Positions 1 to 10,530 of a DNA stretch of 64,000 bases are shown piece after piece. How positions within the stretch are numbered: position 1 is the first letter of the stretch; the number at the start of each line of letters is the position of its first letter. The stretch comes from Promicromonospora soli. Its GTDB lineage: Bacteria > Actinomycetota > Actinomycetes > Actinomycetales > Cellulomonadaceae. A program made the position numbers and the translations under genes. Location of the stretch: contig NZ_BNAS01000011.1 in NCBI RefSeq assembly GCF_014653785.1, forward strand, positions 1 to 64,000, read 5' to 3'. The notes beneath the pieces are model-generated. The model was given only the letters and a program-made list of their open reading frames with translations, did not search any database and was not told where the DNA came from.

Positions 1-1545
<1,545 letters not shown>

Positions 1546-1546
<1 letters not shown>

Positions 1547-2160
1547 CAGCGCCTGGTCGCGAGGTAGGCGTCGACCTCGTCCTGGGTCGGGAGGAGTCCC
1601 TGCTCGCGGGCTTCGGTGAGGGTCGGGGCCGTCTCGTCCTTTTCCGACAGGAGCGGGGCCAGCGGGCTGCCGTCGCGGGCGGTGGTGGGCCACTCGATGC
1701 CGAGCTCGGGGTCGAGGGGGTGGATGCCGTGCTCGCGGCCCGGCGCATACCCGGAGGAGCACAGGTACATGACCGTGGAGCCGTCCTCGAGGGACATGAA
1801 CGCGTGGCCCAGTCCTTCTGACAGGTAGATCGCCCGGCGGTCGACGTCGTCCAGCAGCACCGCGTCCCAGCTGCCGAACGTGGGGGAGCCGACGCGGATG
1901 TCCACGACGACGTCGAGGACTGCCCCCTTGGCGCACATGACGTACTTGGCCTGGCTGGGCGGCACGTCCGCGAAGTGGATGCCGCGGAGCACGCCGGCAG
2001 CGGACACCGAGCAGTTGGCCTGCTGCAGGTCGAACGAGTGCCCGACGGCGTCGGCGAACGGGCCGGCCTTGAACGCCTCGAAAAACAGGCCGCGCGGATC
2101 GCCGAACTGCTGCGGCGTGATCTCGAACGCGCCGGGTACGGCCAGCTCGCGGTACTTCAT
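1546..2160 (-). CDS. rfbC: dTDP-4-dehydrorhamnose 3,5-epimerase
   Basis: RfbC epimerises C3 and C5 of dTDP-4-keto-6-deoxyglucose (third step to dTDP-L-rhamnose). The 204-residue cupin has the expected length. QQANCSVSAAGVLRGIHF (with the catalytic His) and the later VMYLCSSGYAP segment (with the catalytic Tyr) are the family landmarks. It is convergent with rfbB and divergent from rfbD. Only 43 nt separate its ATG from the rfbD GTG, so the two promoters must overlap or lie inside the neighbouring coding region. A GAGGAGC-type ribosome site lies just upstream of the ATG on the minus strand. Confidence 0.95.
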
Positions 2161-2203
2161 GGGGCTCCTCGCGGGGATGGGATGTGGCCCCTAAGATCCT
2201 AGA

Positions 2204-3094
2204 GTGACTGAGAATCCCGGGCTTGCCGAGGAACATGGGCCGGCGCAGCGTTGGCTCGTCGTGGGTGCCGCCGGAATGCTCGGACAGGACGTGGTCGCTG
2301 CGGCCACGGACGCCGGACACCAGGTGACCGCCCTCCGTCGGACTGACCTGGACATCACCTCCACTTCGGCGGCGCGTGACGCGGTGGCCGGCCACGACGT
2401 CGTCGTCAACTGCGCGGCATGGACCGCGGTCGACGACGCCGAGACCCACGAGGCCGAGGCCTTCGCGGTCAACGCGACGGGTGCCGCGAACCTGGCCCGC
2501 GCCGCGACGGCGTCGGGCGCCCGCCTGGTCCTGGTGTCCACGGACTACGTGTTCGACGGCGGAGCGACCCGGCCCTACCCGGAGGACGCACCGGTCCGGC
2601 CGCGCTCGGCCTACGGCCGCACCAAAGCCGCCGGTGAGTGGGCGGTGCGCGCGGAGGCACCCGACGCCGTCGTCGTGCGGACCGCCTGGCTGTACGGGGC
2701 GGGCGGGCGCTGCTTCCCCCGGACCATCGCGCGGGCCGCGGGGGAGCGGGACCGGCTGAGCGTCGTGGACGACCAGACCGGCCAGCCCACCTGGACCGTG
2801 GACCTGGCGGACCTGATCGTACGGCTCGTCGCCGCGCGGGTCCCGGGCGGGATCTACCACGGCACGTCGTCGGGGCAGGTGACCTGGTGCGGCTTCGCGC
2901 GCGAGGTGGTCGCGGCGACCGGCCTGGTCACGCCCGTCGACGCGACGACGAGTGCTGCCTACCAGCTGCCCGCGCCGCGGCCGGCGTACTCGGTGCTGGG
3001 GCACGACCGGCTTCGCGAGGTCGGCGTCGAGCCGATCGGCGACTGGGCCGAGCGCTGGAAGGCGGCTGCGCCGACGGTGCTGGGCGCGCCGTAG
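2204..3094 (+). CDS. rfbD: dTDP-4-dehydrorhamnose reductase
   Basis: RfbD catalyses the final NAD(P)H-dependent reduction giving dTDP-L-rhamnose. The 296-residue protein starts at a GTG. A GAAGMLG nucleotide-binding loop is at residues 21-27, STDYVFDG at 112-119, and the SDR Tyr/Lys pair at Y137 and K141. It ends 3 nt before the convergent rfbA stop. Together with rfbB, rfbC and rfbA it completes the rhamnose pathway within 4 kb. Confidence 0.95.
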   Translation: MTENPGLAEEHGPAQRWLVVGAAGMLGQDVVAAATDAGHQVTALRRTDLDITSTSAARDAVAGHDVVVNCAAWTAVDDAETHEAEAFAVNATGAANLARAATASGARLVLVSTDYVFDGGATRPYPEDAPVRPRSAYGRTKAAGEWAVRAEAPDAVVVRTAWLYGAGGRCFPRTIARAAGERDRLSVVDDQTGQPTWTVDLADLIVRLVAARVPGGIYHGTSSGQVTWCGFAREVVAATGLVTPVDATTSAAYQLPAPRPAYSVLGHDRLREVGVEPIGDWAERWKAAAPTVLGAP

Positions 3095-3097
3095 GGG

Positions 3098-3961
3098 TCA
3101 GTCGTCTAGCAGGCCCAGCAGGTAGCTGCCGTAACCGGACTTGGTGAGCTTCTCCGCGCGGGTGCGCAGCTCGTCGTCGGACAGGAAGCCCCGTCGCCAG
3201 GCGACCTCCTCGGGGGACCCGACCTTCAGACCCTGGCGCCTCTCGATGGTGCGCACGTAGTCGGACGCCTCGAGCAGGGAGTCGAACGTGCCGGTGTCGA
3301 GCCAGGCGGTGCCGCGGGGCAGCACCTCGACCTGGAGCCGGCCCTGGCGCAGGTACTCGGCGTTGACGTCGGTGATCTCGTACTCGCCGCGCGCCGACGG
3401 CTTGAGGTCCTTGGCGATGGCGACCACGTCGCTGTCGTAGAAGTACAGCCCGGGCACGGCGTAGCTGGACTTGGGCCGGGCGGGCTTCTCCTCCAGCGAC
3501 AGGGCGTTGCCGTGCTCGTCGAACTCCACCACCCCGTACGCGGAGGGGTCGGCGACGCGGTAGGCGAAGACGGCGCCGCCGTCGATGTCGGCGAAGCGGG
3601 TGAGCTGGGTGCCCAGGCCGGGGCCGTAGAAGATGTTGTCGCCGAGCACGAGGGCCACGGACTCGTCGCCGAGGAACTTCTCGCCGAGCACGAAGGCCTG
3701 CGCGAGCCCGTTGGGCGACGGCTGCGTCGTGTAGCTGATCGAGATGCCGAACTGCGAACCGTCGCCGAGCAGGCGCTGGAACTGGTCCGCGTCGTGCGGG
3801 GTGGTGATGACGAGGACCTCGCTGATCCCGGCCAGGATCAGCGTGGACAGCGGGTAGTAGATCATCGGCTTGTCGTAGACCGGGACGAGCTGCTTGCTGA
3901 TGCCCTGGGTGATCGGGTGCAGACGTGTTCCTGAGCCGCCGGCAAGAATGATTCCGCGCAT
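3098..3961 (-). CDS. rfbA: Glucose-1-phosphate thymidylyltransferase
   Basis: RfbA makes dTDP-glucose from dTTP and glucose-1-phosphate, the committed step of rhamnose synthesis. The nucleotidyltransferase signature GGSGTRLHP lies at residues 8-16, and further family segments include [10 protein letters not shown] and a DTGTFDSL motif near the C-terminus. I chose the internal ATG at 3961 because family members begin with MRGIILAGG and the 287-residue length fits. The frame is open to an upstream start at 4012, which would add 17 polar residues. A GAGAAG sequence lies about 9 nt before the chosen ATG. The divergent LCP gene starts about 140 nt away, so the promoters share that gap. Confidence 0.94.
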   Translation of the reverse strand: MRGIILAGGSGTRLHPITQGISKQLVPVYDKPMIYYPLSTLILAGISEVLVITTPHDADQFQRLLGDGSQFGISISYTTQPSPNGLAQAFVLGEKFLGDESVALVLGDNIFYGPGLGTQLTRFADIDGGAVFAYRVADPSAYGVVEFDEHGNALSLEEKPARPKSSYAVPGLYFYDSDVVAIAKDLKPSARGEYEITDVNAEYLRQGRLQVEVLPRGTAWLDTGTFDSLLEASDYVRTIERRQGLKVGSPEEVAWRRGFLSDDELRTRAEKLTKSGYGSYLLGLLDD

Positions 3962-4103
3962 AAGCCGGATCTTCTCACGCATCGGCCCGCCCGGCTGGTC
4001 GTCGCTTTTCACCTCAGGAGTGCATGCAAACGCGGGTGAACGGGGGGTGATCTCTTCCTGAGGGTGATGCGGTGGGGGCGGTCGGAACTGTAGTCACAGA
4101 GGT

Positions 4104-5189
4104 ATGCCCGCACCTGAGGGAATCAGCGACCTGCTCGCACCGCCGGAACCTGCCAATCCTGACCCGCGTTCTGCGCCTCCCACGCGACGCGCCCGGCGGA
4201 GGAGCAAGGGATTTGTCGCGTCGGTCGTCGCCGGCGCGCTGGTGCTGGTCACCGTCAGCGGCGCCATGGCCTACTTCGGCTTCCGGATCGCGCTCGACGA
4301 GAACATCGAGCGCATCGAGGACCCGTTCGCCGCCCTCGACCCCTCGACGCGCCCCGCCCCGGGGCCCGCGAAGGGCTCGACCGCACCGATGAACATCCTG
4401 ATGCTCGGCTCGGACAGCCGGATCTCGGCGGGCGATCCGGAGGCTTGGGAGTTCGGGGCCCAGCGCACCGACGCGATCATGCTCGTGCACCTGGCCGCGG
4501 ACCGGCAGTCGGCCGCCGCGATCTCGATCCCACGCGACTCCTGGGTGCCCATCCCCGGCTACGGCGAGGCGAAGATCAACGCCGCCTATTCCTACGGCGG
4601 CCCCACCCTCCTGATCAACACGGTCGAGGAGCTGACGGGCGTTCGCATCGACCACCTCGCGGTGACCGACTTCGAGTCCTTCACTACGCTCACGGACACC
4701 CTGGGCGGCGTCGAGATCACCGTGCCCGACGGTGCCGGCGGCTCCGTGCAGCAGGCGATGACCGGCGAGGAGGCGCTCGTCTTCACCCGGGAGCGCTATG
4801 CCCTGGCGAACGGAGACTTCGGCCGTGTGCAGCGCCAGCAGGCCTGGATGCGGGCGATCGCCCTGAAGGTCACCGAGGACCGGACCGACCTGCTGAAGAT
4901 GTCGCGCTTCCTCGAGGCAGTCACGAAGTCCGTGTCGGTCGACGAGGGGCTCACCTTCGACAAGATGCAGGACCTTGTCCTCAGCGCGCGGAAGATCTCC
5001 TCGAACGACATCACGTTCATGACCGCCCCCTACGCGGGCACGGGTCGCAGCGCGGACGGGCAGTCCATCGTGCTGCTCGACCGCGCGGTGTTCGACCCGC
5101 TCATGCAGGCCGTGGCGAAGGACGAGCTGGCCGACTTCCTGGCGGCCAACCCGGATGCCACGGACATGCTGCCGGGGGTCGTGAAGTAG
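4104..5189 (+). CDS. LCP (LytR-CpsA-Psr) family cell-wall glycopolymer ligase
   Basis: LCP proteins transfer lipid-linked glycopolymers to peptidoglycan at the outer face of the membrane. The 361 residues comprise a Pro/Arg-rich cytoplasmic tail (1-36), one membrane helix (about 37-59), and the LCP domain from about residue 95. The domain has LMLGSDSR, RTDAIMLVHL and SIPRDSWVPIPG, carrying the conserved Asp and Arg residues that bind pyrophosphate lipid. Its position beside the dTDP-rhamnose genes suggests attachment of a rhamnose-containing wall polymer; this is inference. It lacks the C-terminal cysteine tail seen in the two LCP proteins at 31.7-34.4 kb, so it belongs to a different subfamily. 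Confidence 0.92.
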   Translation: MPAPEGISDLLAPPEPANPDPRSAPPTRRARRRSKGFVASVVAGALVLVTVSGAMAYFGFRIALDENIERIEDPFAALDPSTRPAPGPAKGSTAPMNILMLGSDSRISAGDPEAWEFGAQRTDAIMLVHLAADRQSAAAISIPRDSWVPIPGYGEAKINAAYSYGGPTLLINTVEELTGVRIDHLAVTDFESFTTLTDTLGGVEITVPDGAGGSVQQAMTGEEALVFTRERYALANGDFGRVQRQQAWMRAIALKVTEDRTDLLKMSRFLEAVTKSVSVDEGLTFDKMQDLVLSARKISSNDITFMTAPYAGTGRSADGQSIVLLDRAVFDPLMQAVAKDELADFLAANPDATDMLPGVVK

Positions 5190-5210
5190 CCCCTACCCGT
5201 CGGCGGACGG

Positions 5211-6992
5211 TCAGAGCCCGAGGACCGGACGGAGGTCCGCCTGCACCTGGGCCAGGCGTTCGCGCGCGGCCACCCGCGCAGCGGACAGTGCGGCGACCGA
5301 AGCAGCCGGGTCGACCGGTGCGACCACCTCGATGTAGCACTTGACCTTGGGTTCGGTACCGCTGGGCCGCACGATCACCCGGGTGTCGTCGGCGGTCAGC
5401 AGCACCACGCCGTCCGTGGGCGGCAGGCCGTTCAGGCCCTCGGCGAGATCGTGCACGGAGTTCACGGGCGAGCCCGCCAGGACCGACGGCGGCGCCTCGC
5501 GCAGCGACGTCATGGTCGACTCGATCCGCGCGAGGTCCTCGTACCGCGCCGACAGCTGGCCCGTGACGTGCAGCCCGCAGGCGCGGGCGACGTCGTCGAG
5601 CCGGTCCAGGAGGGTGCGGCCCTGGGCCGCGAGCCGGTCGGCGAGCTGCGCGACGGCGACGGCGGCCGACAGGCCGTCCTTGTCCCGCACGTGCGCGGGG
5701 TCCACGCAGTAGCCGAGGGCCTCCTCGTACCCGAACACGAGGCCCGGGGTGCGGGAGATCCACTTGAAGCCCGTGAGCGTGGTGGCGTGCTCCAGCCCGT
5801 GCCGGGCAGCGATGGCGGCCAGCGCGCGCGACGACACGATCGAGCAGGCGAGCGTGCCGCCCGTGCCGGCACTCGCGGCCCGTTCGGCCGCGTCCCAGCC
5901 GAGGAGCATGCCCACCTCGTCGCCGTGCAGCATGCGCCAGCCCTGGGACGACGCCGTCTCAGCACCCTGGTACGTCCCGTACTGCGGGTCGACCACGGCG
6001 ACCGCGCAGCGGTCCGCGTCCGGGTCGTTGGCGATGACGAGGTCCGCGTGGGCGTCCTGTGCCAGGGCGAGCGCCATGTCGATCGCCCCCGGCTCCTCCG
6101 GGTTGGGGAAGGCCACGGTGGGGAAGTCCGGGTCCGGATCGGCCTGCTCCTCCACGGGCACGACGTCGGCGAAGCCCGCCTCGGCAAGCACGTGGGCGAG
6201 CGCGGCGCCGCCCACACCGTGCAGCGACGTCGTCACGATGCGCAGCCTGGTGCGGGGCCGGCCGTCGTGCAGGGTGGCCACGGCCGCGTGGTACTCGTGG
6301 GTGATCTCGGGGCCGAGCACGGTCCAGCCGGACTCGGCGCGCGGCACGTCCTTCGCGGCGCCCACCCGGGCGATCTCCTCGGCGATCCGAGTGTCGTACG
6401 GGGGAACTATCTGGGCGCCCTGCCCGGCGTCGGCGACGACTCGCCCGCCGAGATACACCTTGTAGCCGTTGTCCGCGGCGGGGTTGTGGCTCGCGGTGAC
6501 CATGACGCCGGCGTCGGCAGACAGGTGGCGCACCGCGAACGCGAGCACGGGGGTGGGGCCCGGTGCGGGCATGAGCTGCACCTCGGCGCCGGCCGCGACC
6601 AGCACGGCGGCCGTGTCCCGGGCGAAGTCCGCGGACCGGTGCCGCGCGTCGAAGCCGACCACGACGCGCGGGGTCCGCAGCTCGGACGTGAGGAAGGCGC
6701 CCAGTCCGGCGGCGGCAGCGATCACCACCGCCCGGTTCATCCGGTTCGGCCCGGCTGCCATTGCGCCACGAAGGCCCGCGGTGCCGAACTGGAGAGTGCC
6801 GGAGAACCGGTCGGCGAGCTCGGCGACTGCCAGGTGAGCCACGGTGGGGTGGTCCGTCTTGGCGATGAGGTTGCGCAGCTCGGCGACGTCGGCGTCGTCC
6901 ACGTCAGCGGCCATCCAGGCCTCGGCGCGCGCGACGAGGTCGTCCGTCGAGATCGCCTCCGTAGCGGTCGGCGTGTCGGGGGACATGGCCAT
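5211..6992 (-). CDS. Phosphohexomutase (phosphoglucomutase/phosphomannomutase family)
   Basis: Members interconvert hexose 1- and 6-phosphates through a phosphoserine. The 593-residue protein has the active-site TASHNP at residues 166-171 (Ser168), the Mg-binding DPDADR at 323-328, a sugar-specificity segment GYEEALGY, and the phosphate-binding RPSGTEPK near the C-terminus. The start is taken at the ATG that overlaps the upstream purine nucleoside phosphorylase stop as TGATG, so translation is probably coupled; an ATG two codons later is possible. The pairing with a nucleoside phosphorylase suggests a phosphopentomutase-like role in salvaging ribose-1-phosphate. Sequence alone does not settle pentose versus hexose. 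Confidence 0.92.
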   Translation of the reverse strand: MAMSPDTPTATEAISTDDLVARAEAWMAADVDDADVAELRNLIAKTDHPTVAHLAVAELADRFSGTLQFGTAGLRGAMAAGPNRMNRAVVIAAAAGLGAFLTSELRTPRVVVGFDARHRSADFARDTAAVLVAAGAEVQLMPAPGPTPVLAFAVRHLSADAGVMVTASHNPAADNGYKVYLGGRVVADAGQGAQIVPPYDTRIAEEIARVGAAKDVPRAESGWTVLGPEITHEYHAAVATLHDGRPRTRLRIVTTSLHGVGGAALAHVLAEAGFADVVPVEEQADPDPDFPTVAFPNPEEPGAIDMALALAQDAHADLVIANDPDADRCAVAVVDPQYGTYQGAETASSQGWRMLHGDEVGMLLGWDAAERAASAGTGGTLACSIVSSRALAAIAARHGLEHATTLTGFKWISRTPGLVFGYEEALGYCVDPAHVRDKDGLSAAVAVAQLADRLAAQGRTLLDRLDDVARACGLHVTGQLSARYEDLARIESTMTSLREAPPSVLAGSPVNSVHDLAEGLNGLPPTDGVVLLTADDTRVIVRPSGTEPKVKCYIEVVAPVDPAASVAALSAARVAARERLAQVQADLRPVLGL

Positions 6993-7831
6993 CAGAGCTG
7001 CTTGATCACCCGGGCGAGCAGGTCGCTGATTCGTGGGCCGGCCTTGCGGCCCGCCTCGAGCACCTCCTCGTGGGAGAGCGGGTGGGGGCTGATCCCCGCG
7101 GCCAGGTTCGTGACCAGCGAGACGCCGAGCACGTCCATCCGGCAGTGCCGGGCGGCGACGGCCTCCAGCGCCGTCGACATGCCGACCAGGTCGGCGCCCA
7201 CCAGGCTGGCCATCTTCACCTCGGCGGGAGTCTCGTACTGCGGGCCGTGGAACTGTGCGTACACGCCGTCCGGCAGGTCCGGGTCCACCGTCCGCGCGAT
7301 CTCGCGCAGGCGCGGCGTGTAGATATCCGTCATGTCGGCGAACTTGGCGCCCTCGAGCGGGGTCTGGCCTGTGAAGTTCAGGTGGTCCCGGATGAGCACG
7401 GGCTGGCCGGGACGCCAGCCGATGTGCACGCTGCCGCAGCCGTTCGTGAGAATCACCGTCTCGCAGCCTGCGGCCGCCGCGGTGCGGATGCCGTGCACCA
7501 CGCGACGGGTCCCGAGACCCTCGTAGAGGTGCGTGCGCGAGCCGAGGACAAGTGCGTGCCGCACCGCGCCGTCGGGCCGCTCGAAGCGGATGGAGCGCGT
7601 GGTGTTCAGGTGGCCCTTGACCGCCGGCGCCACAAAGCCGGGGATCTCGGCGGTGGGGATCTCCGCGACCACGTCGCCGACCAGCTCGGCCGCACCGCCC
7701 CATCCCGAGCCGAGGACGAGCGCGACGTCGTGCCCGGGCACCCCCGTCTTGGCTGCGATGTATTCAGCAGCCGCGGCAGCGACGTCGAACGGGTTGGTCG
7801 TCGGGTCGTCCAGATCTGGCTCCGTACTCAT
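6992..7831 (-). CDS. Purine-nucleoside phosphorylase (trimeric, class I)
   Basis: The enzyme cleaves inosine and guanosine with phosphate, giving the base and ribose-1-phosphate. The 279 residues match trimeric PNPs: LGSGWG (40-45) and GSRTHLYEG (97-105) bind phosphate, YAQFHGPQYETPAE (about 192-205) contributes the purine-site Glu, and LVGMSTALEA follows. In the LTNAAG block this copy reads LTNGCG at 129-134, a small deviation near the active site. It is the first gene of a two-gene unit with the mutase, joined by a TGATG overlap. Confidence 0.93.
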   Translation of the reverse strand: MSTEPDLDDPTTNPFDVAAAAAEYIAAKTGVPGHDVALVLGSGWGGAAELVGDVVAEIPTAEIPGFVAPAVKGHLNTTRSIRFERPDGAVRHALVLGSRTHLYEGLGTRRVVHGIRTAAAAGCETVILTNGCGSVHIGWRPGQPVLIRDHLNFTGQTPLEGAKFADMTDIYTPRLREIARTVDPDLPDGVYAQFHGPQYETPAEVKMASLVGADLVGMSTALEAVAARHCRMDVLGVSLVTNLAAGISPHPLSHEEVLEAGRKAGPRISDLLARVIKQL

Positions 7832-7919
7832 GGTCCGAGGTTATCGCCACTTTCCCTGTGACACGCGCCCACGAGGGCACCGGATTTCGGAGACTTCCCG
7901 ACGATGCGAGAATGGGCGC

Positions 7920-9485
7920 GTGACCCCCCTCGATTCCGCAGCCGTCCCGCCCCATGTCGTCGTCGTGGGAGGTGGCCCTGGTGGCTACGAGGCGGCGCTC
8001 GTCGCCCGCAGTCTCGGCGCCGAGGTCACCGTGGTCGAGCAGCAGGGTCTGGGCGGTGCGGCGGTCCTGACCGACGTCGTCCCCTCGAAGACGCTGATCG
8101 CCACCGCCGAGTGGATGACCATCGCCGACCGCGCCCCGGAGCTCGGCATCCGCATGCCGGACGACGACGTGGACCCGCTGTCCGAGGTCGACGTCTCGCT
8201 GGCGACCGGCGGCATCCCCGTCGTCTCCGCCCACGCCGCTCCCGATTCCGCACCCGCACCCGCGCTGAGCGGCGCGGGCGTGCAGGCCGCGGCGTCGGCG
8301 GCCGGGACGGCGGAGAAGCGCAAGCACTTCGTGGACCTGCAGGCCGTGAACAAGCGCGTGCTCGCGCTCGCACAGGCGCAGAGCGCCGACATCCGCGGCC
8401 GCCTGGAGCGCGAGGGAATCCGGATCATCGTCGGGAAGGGGCGCCTGGACGGCCCGGCGCGCGTGGTGGTGGAGCTGGCGGACGGCTCGCCCACCGTGCT
8501 CGAAGCGGACTCGGTACTCCTCGCCCTCGGCGCCACCCCGCGCACTCTGCCCACCGCGGTGCCCGACGGCGAGCGCATCCTCACCTGGACGCAGATGTAC
8601 AACCTGCGTGAGCTCCCCGAGCGGCTGATCGTGGTCGGCTCGGGCGTGACCGGCGCCGAGTTCGCGGGCGCGTACAACGCGCTCGGATCGGACGTGGTGC
8701 TCGTGTCCAGCCGCGACCGGGTGCTGCCCGGCGAGGACGAGGACGCCGCCGAGCTGCTCGAGGGCGTCTTTCGCTCCCGGGGCATGAGCGTGCTGTCCCG
8801 CTCGCGGGCAGCGTCCGCGGTACGCACCGACGACGGCGTCGAGGTGACGCTCTCCGACGGGCGCGTGGTGCACGGCTCGCACGTGCTCGTGGCGGTCGGC
8901 GGCGTGCCCGCGACGTCGGGCCTGGGGCTCGAGGAGGCGGGTGTGCGCCTGTCGGAGACGGGGCACGTCGTCGTGGACCGGGTCTCGCGCACCTCGGTGC
9001 GCGGCGTCTACGCGTCCGGCGACTGCACCGGCGTGCTGCCGCTCGCGTCGGTGGCCGCCATGCAGGGCCGGATCGCGATGGCGCACGCGCTGGGCGACGC
9101 CGTCCAGCCGCTCGCGCTCCGCACCGTCGCCTCCAACATCTTCACCGCACCGGAGATCGCCACCGTCGGCTACAGCGAGGAGAAGCTGCGGGCGCAGAAC
9201 TCCCGCTACATCACGACCACGCTGCCGCTCGCACGGAACCCGCGCGCCAAGATGCTCGGCATCAAGGACGGGTTCGTGAAGCTCTTCGCGCACCCGGAGG
9301 CCGGTGTGGTGCTCGGCGGCGTCGTGGTGGCGCCGCGCGCGTCCGAGCTGATCTTCCCGATCACGCTGGCGGTGCAGCACCGGCTCACGGTGGAGAACGT
9401 CGCCCACGCGTTCACGATCTACCCGTCGCTGTCCGGCTCGATCGCGGAGGGTGCGCGCGTCCTGGACGCGCGAGTCGGAAAGTAG
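7920..9485 (+). CDS. lpdA: LpdA-like NAD(P)H-quinone dehydrogenase, flavoprotein without the redox disulfide
   Basis: This is a two-dinucleotide-binding-domain flavoprotein of the lipoamide-dehydrogenase fold, 521 residues from the GTG. The FAD loop GGGPGGYEAA is near the N-terminus, a second Rossmann loop VVGSGVTGAEFAGA is central, and the ASGDCTG segment and C-terminal dimerisation domain are present. Where true lipoamide dehydrogenases carry CxxxxC before VPSK, this protein has GLGGAAVLTDVVPSK. It therefore resembles mycobacterial LpdA, which reduces quinones rather than lipoamide. It also has an insertion of about 60 residues after the first FAD segment, including an Ala/Pro-rich stretch. 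The stop abuts the convergent downstream stop with no gap. Confidence 0.88.
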   Translation: MTPLDSAAVPPHVVVVGGGPGGYEAALVARSLGAEVTVVEQQGLGGAAVLTDVVPSKTLIATAEWMTIADRAPELGIRMPDDDVDPLSEVDVSLATGGIPVVSAHAAPDSAPAPALSGAGVQAAASAAGTAEKRKHFVDLQAVNKRVLALAQAQSADIRGRLEREGIRIIVGKGRLDGPARVVVELADGSPTVLEADSVLLALGATPRTLPTAVPDGERILTWTQMYNLRELPERLIVVGSGVTGAEFAGAYNALGSDVVLVSSRDRVLPGEDEDAAELLEGVFRSRGMSVLSRSRAASAVRTDDGVEVTLSDGRVVHGSHVLVAVGGVPATSGLGLEEAGVRLSETGHVVVDRVSRTSVRGVYASGDCTGVLPLASVAAMQGRIAMAHALGDAVQPLALRTVASNIFTAPEIATVGYSEEKLRAQNSRYITTTLPLARNPRAKMLGIKDGFVKLFAHPEAGVVLGGVVVAPRASELIFPITLAVQHRLTVENVAHAFTIYPSLSGSIAEGARVLDARVGK

Positions 9486-9950
9486 CTACCCGACGGAGGC
9501 GTCCAGGATTATGCGGCCGTCCTGGACCTTCACACCCCAGACCGTGACGCCCGGAACCTTGGCCTCCAGCAGGCGCTCGACGTCGACGGCGATCCGCGCG
9601 TGCGGCTGCACGTCCACGACGCCCGGCGGCAGTCCCTGCTTCGCGACCTCGTGCTCGATCGGCGCCGCCGCGAGGCTGAGCAACCGGTGCGCAGGCAGCC
9701 CCGCGGCGTTCACCTCGACGGAGAGCGTGGCGACGCCGCGTTCGAAGGATGCCAGCTTCACGTCGGCCCGCACGATCGGGGCGACCTTCACCGCGAGCTT
9801 GAGCGGGCCGGGCAGGGTGTCGAGGCGGCGCAGGTCCGCGACCACGCGGATCACGTCCCCGTCGCCGACGACGGAGGTGATGACGGGCGGGGCCTGCTTG
9901 GTGATCCTCGCCAGGGCGAGCGCCTCTTCGGGTGCGATCCGGATATGCAC
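9486..9950 (-). CDS. Conserved hypothetical protein, 154 aa
   Basis: I do not recognise a named family. The protein begins MHIRIAPEEALALARI and consists of alternating beta-like strands with many Val, Ala and Asp residues. It shows no signal peptide, membrane helix or metal motif. The alternating pattern suggests a small soluble beta-rich fold. It is the last gene of a minus-strand run after the Nudix gene, 9 nt downstream, and is probably co-transcribed with it. Coding is supported by position, codon bias matching the neighbours and absence of a better frame. Confidence 0.7.
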   Translation of the reverse strand: MHIRIAPEEALALARITKQAPPVITSVVGDGDVIRVVADLRRLDTLPGPLKLAVKVAPIVRADVKLASFERGVATLSVEVNAAGLPAHRLLSLAAAPIEHEVAKQGLPPGVVDVQPHARIAVDVERLLEAKVPGVTVWGVKVQDGRIILDASVG

Positions 9951-9959
9951 GACTCGACC

Positions 9960-10460
9960 TTAACCCAGCAACGCGAGCAGGCCAGGCAGGGCCTGGCCGA
10001 ATGCGGGCAGGAGGGTCAGCTCGCCGAGGTCGTCGAGACCAACCCAACGGACCTCGAGGCTCTCGGGGTCGGCCGCGCGCGGCTCGATGCGGTGCCCCGG
10101 TGCTACGTCGGCCACCACGGTCGTGTAGGCCCAGGCCGGGTGCTCCAGCACGTGTGTGCCGACGACGTGCACCGCGGCCGGATCGATGGCGGCCTCCTCG
10201 GCGGCCTCGCGCAAGGCGCCCGCCGCCGGCTTCTCGTCCGGGGCGAGCGCGCCGCCCGGGATGCCCCAGGTGCCGCCCATGTGGGACCACAGGGCCCGGT
10301 GCTGGAGCACCACGTGCGATGGCGCGCCGCCGCCGTCCCGGCGGACGAGCAGCAGCCCCGCCGCGCCGAACAGCCCCCAGTGCCGGTGGTCCCCACAGGT
10401 CACCCAGCCGTCACCGTCGTGCCGGTGTAGGTCGGTCGGGGGCACAGTAGCGTTCGGCAC
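9960..10460 (-). CDS. Nudix hydrolase family protein
   Basis: Nudix enzymes hydrolyse nucleoside diphosphates linked to another moiety, often for housecleaning. The 166-residue protein carries the Nudix box at residues 70-92, with G70, E76, R84, E85, E88 and E89 in register. The Gly near the end of the consensus is replaced by Ala (EEAA). The segment LQHRALWSHMGGTWGIPGG before the box is typical of actinobacterial ADP-ribose/NTP-type members. The substrate cannot be assigned. The gene lies 70 nt after accA on the same strand. Confidence 0.9.
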   Translation of the reverse strand: MPNATVPPTDLHRHDGDGWVTCGDHRHWGLFGAAGLLLVRRDGGGAPSHVVLQHRALWSHMGGTWGIPGGALAPDEKPAAGALREAAEEAAIDPAAVHVVGTHVLEHPAWAYTTVVADVAPGHRIEPRAADPESLEVRWVGLDDLGELTLLPAFGQALPGLLALLG

Positions 10461-10530
10461 GGCGCCAGTCTGTCAGGTCCGGGCGGAAGCTGACACCGAG
10501 GAGGTCACCCTCGTCTCCGCCGCGTGCGCC

